64,000 nucleotides of DNA from JAJPJE01 sp963848375 (GCA_963848375.1 CAWKDK010000002.1:5416-69415), one strand, 5' to 3'; shown: positions 35,785 to 45,371, numbered from the stretch's first letter. Notes: generated by a model from the letters alone, not told the origin. Numbers and translations are program-made.

Positions 35785-37509
35785 ATGAGCAAGAACCAGC
35801 CCATTGAACAGATTGAAAACAACAAAGACCAGTTTAACGACAACTTAGACGCTCAAGAACCGGCAACCCCCAATTCGACGCCTAGTTCCCTGAGCAGGCG
35901 CTCGTTCCTGGGTCGCGTTAGCGCTTCCACCGCCGTCGCGGCGGCTGCAGGTGTCGGATTGCCCACACTGCTTAGTAAGGGAGCAAAGGCTGACGACGAA
36001 TACGACAATGATTTATCGCGTAGAGAGCGATCCTACCGAATTCGGGTGCGGGCGGCGAATGCCGAACGCAATATTCCCACTCCGCGACAGGTCAACAATG
36101 GCGACGAGCGACGATATGACAACTTCATCGGCAACTTCTCCCAGGGCCTGCCCCACAACAGTATTGGCGAAGTTGACTCGAATGCGTATCGGGCCTTGTT
36201 GACAGCCGTGCACAGTGGGAGACCCAGTGATTTCGCAAACATTCCCTTGGGGGGAAACACGAAGCTCTCTGGCCCTCAAGGAGGGCTGGCTTTCGACCTG
36301 GAGGGCACCGATAGCGGCCAGCTCACCATTCCTCCCTCACCCGCCCTGGCCAGCGCGGAGAGAGCAGGCGAAATGGTCGAAGTCTACTGGATGGCCTTGG
36401 CCCGCGACGTCCCCTTCTCTCAATACGGCAGTGAACCCATCACGGCGGCGGCGATCGTTGACCTCAACAAACTGTCGGTCTTCACAGGACCGAAAGAAAA
36501 TGGTGAAGTGACTGCGAGCACGTTGTTCCGCGGGCTCAGACCTGGCGACCTGACCGGGCCCTACCTTTCTCAGTTTTTTCTGTTGCCCGTCAGCTTCGGG
36601 ACGCTCCCAGTAGCGCAGAAGTACAACGCTTATGCGCCTGCCAAGGACTACCTCACCGATTTCGCTTCCTGGCTGGCGGTGCAGAATGGTCAAGGGCCTT
36701 TCCCCGCAAATGTCATCTCTGGGACCAGCTACATCAAGAATGGTCGCGACCTTGGAGCCTGGGTGCATCTGGACATCACGTTCCAGGCTTATCTTTTTGC
36801 TGCACAGTGGCTCCTAACCCACGGAGCGCCTTTCAATCCAGGGAATCCTTATCTTGAGATCACGAATCAAGCCGGGGTTCAGACTTTTGGAAACCAACAC
36901 ATCCTCGATTTGCTGGGGGAGGTTTCGAATCGGGCGCTCAAAGCCATGTGGTACCAGAAGTGGTTCGTGCACCGAGCCCTGCGACCGATTGCATACGGAG
37001 GCTTGGTCGAGAATAAGATCACTGGGATAGCAAACTACCCAATCCACAGTGACGTATTGAATTCTCAGGCCGTGGGCCAGGTCTATTCAAGGCATGGCTC
37101 CTATCTCTTGCCCGCGGCTTACCCTGAAGGCAACCCACAGCACCCGTCTTATGGTGAGGGACATGGTGTAATCGCGGGCGCCTGTGTCACCGCGTTGAAG
37201 GCTTTCTTCAATGAAAGCTTCGTGATGCCGAATCCCGTGGTCGCCTCCGACGATGGTCAGTCCCTGCTCCCCTATACCGGTTTCGACGCGGGGCAAATCA
37301 CGGTAGGAGGTGAACTCAATAAACTAGCCAACAATGTCGCTTTAGGTCGTGACATGGCTGGGGTGCACTGGCGTTCCGATGCGGAGCAGGCTCTCTTACT
37401 CGGCGAGGCTGTCACGATCAGTATCCTGCGCGATCAGCACTCGACGTACAATGAGCCCTTCACTGGCTTTACGTTCACCAAATTTGACGGCACTACAATT
37501 ACCGTCTGA
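35785..37509 (+). CDS. Vanadium-dependent haloperoxidase, Tat-exported
   Basis: 574 residues. A hydrophilic N-terminal stretch of about 35 residues precedes a Tat motif SRRSFLGRVSASTAVAAAAG. The vanadate-binding acid-phosphatase core is visible in the C-terminal half: Lys and Arg in KWFVHRALRP, the SYGEGHGV loop (Ser/Gly/His equivalents) and GRDMAGVHWRSD with the Arg and the vanadate-ligand His. Such enzymes oxidise halides with hydrogen peroxide. The N-terminal region EYDNDLSRRERSYRIRVRAA is typical of the bacterial subgroup. A strong hairpin follows. Confidence 0.88.
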   Translation: MSKNQPIEQIENNKDQFNDNLDAQEPATPNSTPSSLSRRSFLGRVSASTAVAAAAGVGLPTLLSKGAKADDEYDNDLSRRERSYRIRVRAANAERNIPTPRQVNNGDERRYDNFIGNFSQGLPHNSIGEVDSNAYRALLTAVHSGRPSDFANIPLGGNTKLSGPQGGLAFDLEGTDSGQLTIPPSPALASAERAGEMVEVYWMALARDVPFSQYGSEPITAAAIVDLNKLSVFTGPKENGEVTASTLFRGLRPGDLTGPYLSQFFLLPVSFGTLPVAQKYNAYAPAKDYLTDFASWLAVQNGQGPFPANVISGTSYIKNGRDLGAWVHLDITFQAYLFAAQWLLTHGAPFNPGNPYLEITNQAGVQTFGNQHILDLLGEVSNRALKAMWYQKWFVHRALRPIAYGGLVENKITGIANYPIHSDVLNSQAVGQVYSRHGSYLLPAAYPEGNPQHPSYGEGHGVIAGACVTALKAFFNESFVMPNPVVASDDGQSLLPYTGFDAGQITVGGELNKLANNVALGRDMAGVHWRSDAEQALLLGEAVTISILRDQHSTYNEPFTGFTFTKFDGTTITV

Positions 37510-37519
37510 TTTGCCAACG

Positions 37520-37545
37520 GGCGACCCGGCCAGGTTCGGGTCGCC
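37520..37545 (+). terminator. Hairpin terminator of the haloperoxidase gene
   Basis: Perfect nine-pair stem GGCGACCCG (37520-37528) / CGGGTCGCC (37537-37545), eight-base loop, followed by TGTCTATCTTTC. It lies ten bases past the stop. Confidence 0.65.
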
Positions 37546-37679
37546 TGTCTATCTTTCACTGGCCGAACAGCGACTGCTAAAGGCGATCACTGTCGGGATA
37601 TCCGCTTCCCACTAACTATCTCAGGAAGAGCGTGCCTATCCCTGTCGTGATAACCACGGCCTACGTGTCCTGGAGGTTG

Positions 37680-39107
37680 CTATCTCTTCTGCGCGGCTTT
37701 GGCCTGAGCTAGTTGCTGCGCCCGTACATACGCTGCTTCTGATTCTGGCTGCATTCCTTTTCCTGCGTAAGCATTGGCGAGCCAGAGCACGGGCTCCGGC
37801 TCGTTCGGAACCAGCTTCGCGGCTTGCTGGAATGCGCCGATCGCTTCGTCGTAATTCTTGGAACTCATCGCAGTAAGACCGAGCGTGAACCAGTAGTCGG
37901 GAGCGGCGGGACGCAGTTGCGCGGCGTGCTTCAGGGCGGGAATGGCTTCGTCGGGACGATTTAATCGTTGCAGGGTCAGACCAAGGTCGTACCAACTGCT
38001 TGGGTCGGCGGGCGCGAGCTCGGTGGCTTTCGTAAATGCCTGCGCCGCATCGGGCCATCGATTCTGGTGGACGTAGAGTCGTCCCAAGGCGTTCCATGCG
38101 CGCGCCTGCTTCGGCTGCAATTCGAGGACACGCTTGAACTCTTGCTCAGCTTGTTCCGGTCGGTTCGAACGTGCGAGCACATTCGCGCGAATGAAATGAA
38201 CTTCGGCGCTGCCGGGCTTCTCGCGAACGGCCTGATCGGCATAGGGAAGCGCGGCGTCCGGTTTGCCGGAGGCGAGAGCCGACTCGGCTTTTTCGAGCGG
38301 AACGACATAGTGAGCGACGCGTTGCAGGAGGAAACCGGTCGCAATCATCACGACTGCCGAGATCGCAAAGATAACTTGCTGAAAGCGGCGCGCCTGTTCG
38401 GTGCGTTCGAGGTGACGTCCGATGATGGTGCCGAGGATGAGTCCGGAGACGAGGCCTCCGATGTGAGCGCCATTATCGATACCGGTCTTGAAGTAGCCAT
38501 AGGCGAGAACTGAGATGGCCGATGCGACGAGGCTGGTGAGGATCGGCCGCGAAACATGGCGAGGGATGCGGACCTTGTCGAAATAAAGCGTGGCAATGAG
38601 CGCGCCAATAATCCCGAAGATAGCACCCGAAGCTCCTGCGCTGGTGACAGCCGGATTCCACAACAGACTCGCGAGGCTGCCGGACAGGCCACAGATGAAG
38701 TAAATGATCAGAAAGTTCACGCGACCATACACTGCTTCGGCAAGCGGTCCCACGTTGAGCAGGGCCCACATATTAAGCAGCAAATGGACGATGCCGATGT
38801 GCAGGAACACGCAGGTGAGCAATCGCCACCACTGATGGTCAAGGGTGTACGGCCCGAAATTAGCTCCCCAGCGCAGGATCTGATCGACGGTTGGATCGGT
38901 AGGTGAGACGCCACGCAGCACCATCGCGAGAAATACAAGGACATTGGCGGCGATGAGAACGCCAGTGACCGACGACAACGCGTGACGCACATACTCCCAG
39001 AATTGCCGGCGCTGTGCGGCCTCGCGTGCTCGGTGGACACATGCTGGACAAGGCGCTCCCGCGAACTGCTCGGGGACCTCGCGACCGCATTGAATACAGG
39101 TAGGCAT
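37680..39107 (-). CDS. Zinc-ribbon / rhomboid protease / TPR fusion protein
   Basis: 475 residues. Residues 1-25 form a zinc ribbon (CIQCGREVP...CPACVHRA). The rhomboid intramembrane protease domain (about 40-250) has the catalytic Ser in TSAGASGAIFGIIGAL and His in NGAHIGGLVSGLILG. A seventh helix (VIFAISAVVMIATGFLL) leads to four to five TPR repeats (about 285-465; ALGRLYVHQNRWPDAAQAFTKATELAPAD...). Rhomboids cleave membrane proteins; the TPR array may recruit substrates or partners. On the minus strand next to the Usp gene (34-base gap). Confidence 0.9.
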   Translation of the reverse strand: MPTCIQCGREVPEQFAGAPCPACVHRAREAAQRRQFWEYVRHALSSVTGVLIAANVLVFLAMVLRGVSPTDPTVDQILRWGANFGPYTLDHQWWRLLTCVFLHIGIVHLLLNMWALLNVGPLAEAVYGRVNFLIIYFICGLSGSLASLLWNPAVTSAGASGAIFGIIGALIATLYFDKVRIPRHVSRPILTSLVASAISVLAYGYFKTGIDNGAHIGGLVSGLILGTIIGRHLERTEQARRFQQVIFAISAVVMIATGFLLQRVAHYVVPLEKAESALASGKPDAALPYADQAVREKPGSAEVHFIRANVLARSNRPEQAEQEFKRVLELQPKQARAWNALGRLYVHQNRWPDAAQAFTKATELAPADPSSWYDLGLTLQRLNRPDEAIPALKHAAQLRPAAPDYWFTLGLTAMSSKNYDEAIGAFQQAAKLVPNEPEPVLWLANAYAGKGMQPESEAAYVRAQQLAQAKAAQKR

Positions 39108-39141
39108 GCTGAGGCTAAGCTTCAGAACCAGGAGCCACTGC

Positions 39142-40104
39142 TCAGAACTTCTCCTGCTCCTCAGAACCAGGCGTGCGCACGGTGAGCACGGGGCAGGCTG
39201 CGGCGGTCACCACATTCCAGGCTGTTGCCCCACGCAATCGCCGCGAGAATCCCGCGGATTGACGGATGCCAAGCACGATGAGATCGACTTTATGCTGCGC
39301 GGCGGTTTCCAGAATGCGTTCGGCAAAGTTGCCGAACTCAACCAGCACTTCAGGTTCGGAGTCCAGGCCCGCGCCGGCAGGCACAAGTTCGCGCAATCGG
39401 CGCTTGTTGCTTTCGATCAGATCTGTAGTCTGCTTGGGCGACGGCGGGCACTCGTCGCAGACATTGAGCAGAATCAATGAGGCGTGCAGGCGCTGGGCCA
39501 TCCAGATGGCGCGTGCGCCGGCATTGAGCGAATGATGACTGAATCCGGTGCAGAACAGAATCTTGCGGGGACCGGCGGCCGGAATTTCTTTGCGAGCGCG
39601 CGGACCTACGGAGAGCACCGCGCAGGGCGCCTGCCGGAAAATGTTTTCTGCGGTAGAGCCAAGTAGCAGCTTTCCAATCGAGCGGTGGCCGCGAGTTCCT
39701 AATACAAGCAGGTCCACTTTCTCAGTCGCGATCAGGGAAGAAAGCCGGTCCCACACATCTCCGCGTTCGACGCGAATCTCGTAATTCACTCCGTCAAGGC
39801 GGCCCGCGATGAATTGTTCGGTGACCAGGCTCTGCGCTTCGCGCCAGGCATCATCGAGAGCGCGCTTCTGCGCGTCGTTGGAAATCAGTTGGTAGCTTTC
39901 CGTGACGACATTCGTGATGAGAACGCGCGAACCATTTCGTTTCGCGATTGCAAGTGCGTAGAGCAGTGCGGTTTCGGACGCGGGCGAGAAGTCCGTCGCG
40001 ACGAGAATGGTCTTGATCTCCGAAATAGAAGACGGATCGAGCGTCAGCATGTTGCTATCCGGGAAAACGGGAGTAGGTAGCGCCGGGAGTTCATTCTTGA
40101 ACAT
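39142..40104 (-). CDS. Tandem universal stress protein
   Basis: 320 residues holding two UspA domains. Domain 1 (about 25-165: IKTILVATDFSPASETALLYALAIA...) keeps the ATP-binding GTRGHRSIGKLLLGSTAENI; domain 2 (about 180-315) has GIRQSAGFSRRLRGATAWNV, a variant of the same motif. The ATG at 40104 has GGTGG upstream; an in-frame TTG at 40128 is less likely. Divergent from the NDH-2 gene. Confidence 0.9.
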   Translation of the reverse strand: MFKNELPALPTPVFPDSNMLTLDPSSISEIKTILVATDFSPASETALLYALAIAKRNGSRVLITNVVTESYQLISNDAQKRALDDAWREAQSLVTEQFIAGRLDGVNYEIRVERGDVWDRLSSLIATEKVDLLVLGTRGHRSIGKLLLGSTAENIFRQAPCAVLSVGPRARKEIPAAGPRKILFCTGFSHHSLNAGARAIWMAQRLHASLILLNVCDECPPSPKQTTDLIESNKRRLRELVPAGAGLDSEPEVLVEFGNFAERILETAAQHKVDLIVLGIRQSAGFSRRLRGATAWNVVTAAACPVLTVRTPGSEEQEKF

Positions 40105-40232
40105 AACATCCACCGCAAAGGCGCTCAAGTATTGGTAGTTACGGTATCAATACGAGCTCGCCCGAAAAAGCACCGGCAGCAAATGGCAGATCATCTTAAT
40201 AAGCAGGATATCGGCAGCTGAGAGGAGAATTT

Positions 40233-41582
40233 ATGGATCGCTCCCAAAACTCCGCTCCCAGACTACTGATCATTGGGGCAGGCTTTGCGGGCCTGAAAGC
40301 AGCGGCAGAAGCGGCGAAACACAACCTGGCTATTACGGTGGTGGACCGCAGGAATCACCATACATTTCAACCTTTGCTCTACCAGGTTGCGACGGCTGGA
40401 TTGTCGCCGGGCGAAATTGCAGGACCAATTCGCGGTGTTCTGCGGAAATACTCGAATATTGAAGTGCTGTTGGGCGAAGTGGACAGCTTCGACCTGGCAC
40501 AGAAGAAAGTCGGACTACGGGATGGCAGTGAGCTGTCGTACGACTACCTGATTGTCGCTTCCGGGGCGACGCACTCGTACTTCGGACACGATGAATGGGA
40601 AGAACTCGCGCCCGGATTGAAGACCATTGAGGATGCGACAGAGATTCGCCGTCGCGTTCTTTTGGCGTTTGAATTGGCGGAGCGCCGGGCGCACATCAGC
40701 GGTTACTCCGAGCCGGTGCACTTCGTGGTTGTGGGCGGCGGTCCGACCGGAGTTGAACTGGCGGGGACGTTGGCAGAAGTCGCACGCAAGGCGCTCGCGC
40801 AAAACTTCCGGCATATCGATCCGACAGCAACGAGGATTCTGCTGCTCGAAGGCGGGCCACGCATTCTGGCGGCGTATCCGGCGGATCTATCGCAAAGCGC
40901 GCAACGTCAACTGGAAAAGCTGGGAGTGCAGGTTCGAACCAACGCACAAGTCACGGCTGTAGAGCCAGGGCAGGTTCGCGTAGGAGCAGAAGTCCTGCCG
41001 GCGTCGGTGACGCTGTGGGCGGCGGGCGTGCGAGCGTCGAGCCTGGGAAGAAAGCTCGGAGTAGAAGTCGATCGCGCGGGACGCGTGGTAGTGTCGCCCG
41101 ATCTGAGCGTGCCGGGGCATCCGGAACTGTTTGTAGTGGGTGACTTGGCAAGTCTGAAAGATCCGAAGACCGGGAGTTTGTTGCCTGGACTTGCGCCAGT
41201 CGCCATGCAGGAAGGGCGACATGCGGCGAAGAACATTGGGCTCGATCTGAAATCAAAACCACGAGAGCCATTTCACTACGTCGACAAGGGCACGATGGCC
41301 ACGATCGGCCGCGCCGCGGCGATCGCGCAGATCGGCAAGTTGCACGTCAGCGGATTCATCGCCTGGATGATGTGGCTGTTCGTTCACATCATGTACCTGG
41401 TTGGCTTCAGGAATCGCGTGTTGGTCATGCTGGAATGGGGATGGTCGTACTTGACCTATCAAAGATCGGCGCGGTTGATTACAGGATCAACCTATTTGCC
41501 GGGCTGGAATGCTCAGCAGCGCGAACACGAGACGGATGAGTTAAGTGTCGAGCAGGAGCACGAGCGGGCGAAGCTGGCATGA
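40233..41582 (+). CDS. ndh: Type II NADH:quinone oxidoreductase
   Basis: 449 residues with two dinucleotide-binding folds: FAD site RLLIIGAGFAGLKAA and NADH site FVVVGGGPTGVELAG, plus DYLIVASGATHSYFGHDEW, VFVVGD-type LFVVGDLASL and the quinone-side PGLAPVAMQEGRHAAKNI. The C-terminal amphipathic/hydrophobic region (FIAWMMWLFVHIMYLVGFRNRVLVMLEWGWSYLTYQRSARLI) anchors it to the membrane. It passes electrons from NADH to quinone without pumping protons. SD GAGAGGAG before the ATG. Confidence 0.93.
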   Translation: MDRSQNSAPRLLIIGAGFAGLKAAAEAAKHNLAITVVDRRNHHTFQPLLYQVATAGLSPGEIAGPIRGVLRKYSNIEVLLGEVDSFDLAQKKVGLRDGSELSYDYLIVASGATHSYFGHDEWEELAPGLKTIEDATEIRRRVLLAFELAERRAHISGYSEPVHFVVVGGGPTGVELAGTLAEVARKALAQNFRHIDPTATRILLLEGGPRILAAYPADLSQSAQRQLEKLGVQVRTNAQVTAVEPGQVRVGAEVLPASVTLWAAGVRASSLGRKLGVEVDRAGRVVVSPDLSVPGHPELFVVGDLASLKDPKTGSLLPGLAPVAMQEGRHAAKNIGLDLKSKPREPFHYVDKGTMATIGRAAAIAQIGKLHVSGFIAWMMWLFVHIMYLVGFRNRVLVMLEWGWSYLTYQRSARLITGSTYLPGWNAQQREHETDELSVEQEHERAKLA

Positions 41583-41654
41583 AGTGAGTTCTCGCTGACG
41601 TCCGGGACGTGCAGTCGAGTGTGGACTGCCCCACGTGGATGTCTCCGAATGACA

Positions 41655-43433
41655 TCACTCGGGACGCGATAGATCGCGATAGGTCTTCAAAATCAATTCT
41701 ACGGATACAACTCCGATTAATTGACGGGGATCCGCGCGGTGCACCACAGGCAGCAGCGGCAGAGATCCGAAGCGGCGCAGTGCCGATTCGAGCGTAAGGT
41801 CAGGGTAGAGGATCGGCACCAGCTTGTCTTCGACCAGCGCCGCCATTGTCTCGGACCCGTGATGGTCGGCACTAGCCTGCAAGTCGTGCAGGCCGATTTC
41901 GGCCCACAGGCCATTGCGATTCCGCACTAATAGGACGGGTTCTGGGGCGCGGGCAGCGCGCGCAGCAGCCTCCGATTGCAATTCATCAAACTCCAGCACC
42001 GGAGCGGCGTAGGGACGCAGCACGTCTTCCACGCGCAAAACCTGGCCCTCGCGCTCTTCTTCCATTGAAGGTAGTTCGAGTCCGTCCTGGCGAGTGAGCA
42101 TGTCGAAGATCGGCACCGGTTGGAAGCTGCGCGAGATCAGGTAAGCAATGGTGTTGCCGACAATCACAGGGAGAATGATGGAGTAGTTGCCGCTGACCTC
42201 CAGGACCATGAAGACGGAGGTGAGCGGCGCGCGCAGAAATCCAGCGAAGAGAACGCCCATGCCTACAAGCGCATAAGTTGCCGTGGACCCGGTGATGTGG
42301 GGAACGAGAATGTGTTCGACTGCGCCGACAAAGGCACCGAGCATCGCTCCCACGAACAGGGTTGGGGCGAACATGCCGCCGGGAGTTCCGCTGACGAACG
42401 AAAGCGTCGTGGCGAGAATTTTCAGGCCGGCGAGAATGCCCAGCACCTCCCATGTGAATTGGTTGTGGATGGCCTGATCGATGTACTCATATCCGGCGCC
42501 CATCACCTGAGGGAATCCAAAAAAGCCAATCAGTCCGATGATCAGGCCGGCAATGGCAGGTTGCAGGTACTGAGTCCAGCGGGGAAGCCCTTTCAGGCGC
42601 GGGCGGAGCGTCTCTATCAGCTTGGCGAAGACTATCGAAGCAAAGCCGCCGAAGATGCCGAGCACGGCGTAGGCGAACAACTCAGTGGGATGGACGAAGG
42701 CGACCGGGGGTACGCGGAACATGGGCTCCGCGCCGAGAAACCAGCGAGCCACAACGACGCTCGATACCGCCGAAAGAACGACGGAGCCGAGAATGCCAGC
42801 GGTCCAGCGGCCAATCACTTCTTCAATGACGAACAGCACGGCGGAGATGGGAGCGTTGAAGGCCGCGGCCAATCCCGCGGCCGCGCCGATGGGAGCAATC
42901 AGGCGCAGCTTTTCGCGCGAGAGACGAAGGCGGCGTCCAAGCGCTGAGGCCAGAGAGGCGCCGATCTGCAATGACGGGTCTTCAGGGCCGAGGGAGTGGC
43001 CTGATCCGATGGCGAGAGCAGACAAAAGGAACTTGCCGATCGCAGTACGAAACGGAATATAGCCGTCGTAAATGTAGAGCGCTGCTTTGGTCTGGTTGAC
43101 ACCGCTGCCGCGAACGCTCGGGAAGACATGCAGGACGAAGAAGGCGATTACCAGTCCAGCGATTGCAGGAGCGAGAATCAACCGCGGCCCGGTGACATTC
43201 AGCCCTGAGCCGAGGATGAGGATGCGCGTCCACTCGATGGAGATGCGGAAGCAGACTACGGCGAGGCCGGAAAAAACGCCGATGAAGATGGAGAGGATGA
43301 GGAAGAAACGTTCTTCGAAGAATGCGGCTTCACGAAGTTCGACTTCGACAGGAGTGGATTCGCCCGGAGTGGGCGATGCTCCTGCAAGCGCTTCCTGCTC
43401 CTGAACTTTCGAACCTTGGATCGGAGTGTCCAT
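41655..43433 (-). CDS. ClC-type chloride channel/antiporter with CBS tail
   Basis: 592 residues. The ClC core shows RGSGVNQTK (first selectivity loop, GSGxP variant with Asn), SGHSLGPEDPSLQIGAS (gating Glu kept in a GPEDP variant of GREGP) and SGTPGGMFAPTLFVGA (GxFxP). The cytoplasmic tail has a CBS pair (VEDVLRPYAAPVLEF... and ...VVSVELIL). The start ATG 43433 shares its A with the stop of the upstream TPR gene (TGATG) and has GGAGGT upstream, so the two genes are translationally coupled. Alternative upstream start 43481. Confidence 0.92.
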   Translation of the reverse strand: MDTPIQGSKVQEQEALAGASPTPGESTPVEVELREAAFFEERFFLILSIFIGVFSGLAVVCFRISIEWTRILILGSGLNVTGPRLILAPAIAGLVIAFFVLHVFPSVRGSGVNQTKAALYIYDGYIPFRTAIGKFLLSALAIGSGHSLGPEDPSLQIGASLASALGRRLRLSREKLRLIAPIGAAAGLAAAFNAPISAVLFVIEEVIGRWTAGILGSVVLSAVSSVVVARWFLGAEPMFRVPPVAFVHPTELFAYAVLGIFGGFASIVFAKLIETLRPRLKGLPRWTQYLQPAIAGLIIGLIGFFGFPQVMGAGYEYIDQAIHNQFTWEVLGILAGLKILATTLSFVSGTPGGMFAPTLFVGAMLGAFVGAVEHILVPHITGSTATYALVGMGVLFAGFLRAPLTSVFMVLEVSGNYSIILPVIVGNTIAYLISRSFQPVPIFDMLTRQDGLELPSMEEEREGQVLRVEDVLRPYAAPVLEFDELQSEAAARAARAPEPVLLVRNRNGLWAEIGLHDLQASADHHGSETMAALVEDKLVPILYPDLTLESALRRFGSLPLLPVVHRADPRQLIGVVSVELILKTYRDLSRPE

Positions 43434-44707
43434 CAGCGTTCTACCTCCGAACCATAATTTGCGAGTTGCAAGAGAGCCCAATCAAGTCCGGTGGGATGTC
43501 CACAAGTCTTGTCGGTTGCCTGTTCGATGCGAGAGACCAGATCCACTCCGTTTTCGAGGAGATCAGAGTTAAGCGAAAGCGATCGCGCACTCATGCTCGG
43601 ACGAAGGTTGTTCCATTCAGTTGCCAACGGCGCCAGATCCTGAGCCGCTTTGTTGGCATTCGCAGAACCGGCACTGGCGTTGACATCGGCTCCGTTGGAA
43701 ATCTTCTTGGTGGCCGGCGACGCCGAAAGAGAAACGGGCGCGCCACACTGCTGAAGTCTCACGCCAGCCTGGTTGAAGGCAGTCAGAGCGCGCTGAACAC
43801 GCTGTTCGCGAGGCAAGTAGCGTTCGAGCGGATCAGAAGCCAGCACGAGATCTGTCTGCTCCAGCAAGGTGATCAGCGCAGAGTCATCGGGATGCTCGTG
43901 GAGTGCGGCGTTCAGATGCTGTTTTGCGCGCCGAAACTTGCCGGAGGCGAAAGCCTCCCTCGCTGCTCCAGAGAGCGCCGCGAAGGAGTGAGGGTCATTC
44001 TTCAGTGCCATTTCGTATTGCGTAAGGGCATTGGCGGAATCGCCGGTGCGGGCAAACAAATCTCCCGCCGTCGTACGCATTTCCGGATTATCAGGAGGGA
44101 TACTGGCGGCCAGCGATGAGATCTCTGCATAGGCTGAGGAGGTCTGGTTCTGCTGCAGGAGAAAACGAACCAGTTCCAGCCGGGTTTCGAGTCGACGCTC
44201 GATAGCATCGCTCTCCCAGACGCCGAAGATGGCGCCATGATAGTAGCGCATTGCGTCAGCGGTATTGTGCTGTTGCGCGGCAACGCGCGCTAATTCCAAA
44301 TTGATGTTGCCGCTGCCTGGTCGTTCTTCCCATAAATTCAGCAGGTAAGCCTTGGCCTGATCCGTGTAGTTCGCCTGGGCTAATGCTTCGGCAAGGCGAA
44401 GGCGGTACAAGTCATCGTCTTTGTAAAAAAGCGCCGACCGGAGATCGGCGACGGCCGTTTGTGGCTGCGAAGCGGTGAGGGCCTGCTGTCCAGCGTTGAA
44501 CCAGCGCCTGGCGAGCGCATCGCGCCGTCGCTCAAAAGTCCTGGTCAAGACCCAGGCAACCGCAAAGAGAAGCACTCCCACGGCAACCAGCGAGATGATA
44601 ATCGTCGCCTCGCGCCGCCAGCGCATGATCGAGGGTTGGCAGTAGATACAGACTGAACTTCCCGGTGGTAATGCTCGCCCACATCGTCCGCATTGTCCTT
44701 CACTCAT
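43433..44707 (-). CDS. Zinc-ribbon membrane protein with TPR repeats
   Basis: 424 residues: zinc ribbon CGRCGRALPPGSSVCIYC at the N-terminus, one helix (IIISLVAVGVLLFAVAWVL), then about six TPR-like helical pairs (ARRWFNAGQQALTASQPQTAVADLRSAL; AAGDLFARTGDSANALTQYEMALKNDP...). The soluble part is probably periplasmic. The domain order resembles the rhomboid-TPR protein at 37680. Coupled to the ClC gene by TGATG. Function unknown. Confidence 0.82.
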   Translation of the reverse strand: MSEGQCGRCGRALPPGSSVCIYCQPSIMRWRREATIIISLVAVGVLLFAVAWVLTRTFERRRDALARRWFNAGQQALTASQPQTAVADLRSALFYKDDDLYRLRLAEALAQANYTDQAKAYLLNLWEERPGSGNINLELARVAAQQHNTADAMRYYHGAIFGVWESDAIERRLETRLELVRFLLQQNQTSSAYAEISSLAASIPPDNPEMRTTAGDLFARTGDSANALTQYEMALKNDPHSFAALSGAAREAFASGKFRRAKQHLNAALHEHPDDSALITLLEQTDLVLASDPLERYLPREQRVQRALTAFNQAGVRLQQCGAPVSLSASPATKKISNGADVNASAGSANANKAAQDLAPLATEWNNLRPSMSARSLSLNSDLLENGVDLVSRIEQATDKTCGHPTGLDWALLQLANYGSEVER

Positions 44708-44876
44708 CCCATATCCATCATAAATGCTCGTTCGTCTATCGTCGGCAGAAGCCGCGTACGACGGAACGGGAACATAATCGCGACGTAGTAAAGGCGAGAC
44801 GGGAGAACGTGTGTCGATTCGAGCGCCTCTTGATCGTCATTGGAAAAGAAGAGTTGTAATCAGGTAAGTTAGAAAG

Positions 44877-45227
44877 GTGTTCGAAGCGATCTGGCGAGTG
44901 GTGCGCAAAATCCCGAAGGGCAAAGTTGCCACGTATGGCAGTGTTGCGCAGGCGGCAGGTTTTCCCGGCGCCGCACGACAGGTAGTTTGGGCGTTACGCG
45001 CGACTTCCGGCCTGCCCTGGCATAGAGTAGTGGGAGCGGGTGGACGCATCCGATTGCCGGGCGCAAACGGCCTGGAACAACGCATGAAATTGGAGTTCGA
45101 GGGCGTACGCTTCGCTGGCACGCGTGTTGTAATGACCGAACACGAATTCAAATTTGCGAAAAGCAAGAAGAAGAGCGCGAGACCTTCCGCAAAGCGCTCA
45201 AAATCCAGGCGCGTACGGCGCGGATGA
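44877..45227 (+). CDS. Alkyltransferase-like protein (ATL), MGMT-fold without active Cys
   Basis: 116 residues. The DNA-binding domain of O6-alkylguanine transferases is clear (KIPKGKVATYGSVAQAAGFPGAARQVVWALRA), but the active-site PCHR is PWHR (GLPWHRVVGAGG). ATL proteins with this Trp bind O6-alkylguanine, flip it and flag it for nucleotide excision repair. The basic tail (SKKKSARPSAKRSKSRRVRRG) is an add-on. GTG start at 44877, with AGAAAGG upstream. Confidence 0.88.
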   Translation: MFEAIWRVVRKIPKGKVATYGSVAQAAGFPGAARQVVWALRATSGLPWHRVVGAGGRIRLPGANGLEQRMKLEFEGVRFAGTRVVMTEHEFKFAKSKKKSARPSAKRSKSRRVRRG

Positions 45228-45339
45228 CATTTGTCAGGTCGGCGCAATGATGAAACGCACTAACCATCTCTGTCGGGCTTAGTCGAGAATCCGATGTGTA
45301 GTCAGTCCCAGGAAACCGAAGTTACTGGGCGTTTCTTTC

Positions 45340-45371
45340 TTGACAAAATGTAAATGTGAATTCACATTTAC
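45340..45371 (+). promoter_or_regulatory. Promoter with 22-base perfect palindrome before the exporter operon
   Basis: TTGACA (45340-45345) is a consensus -35. The palindrome GTAAATGTGAA/TTCACATTTAC (45350-45371) fills the spacer and -10 region, so a dimeric repressor bound there would block RNA polymerase. No regulator gene is adjacent; the spacing and ATGT...ACAT ends would suit a PadR- or TetR-type protein (inference). Confidence 0.7.
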
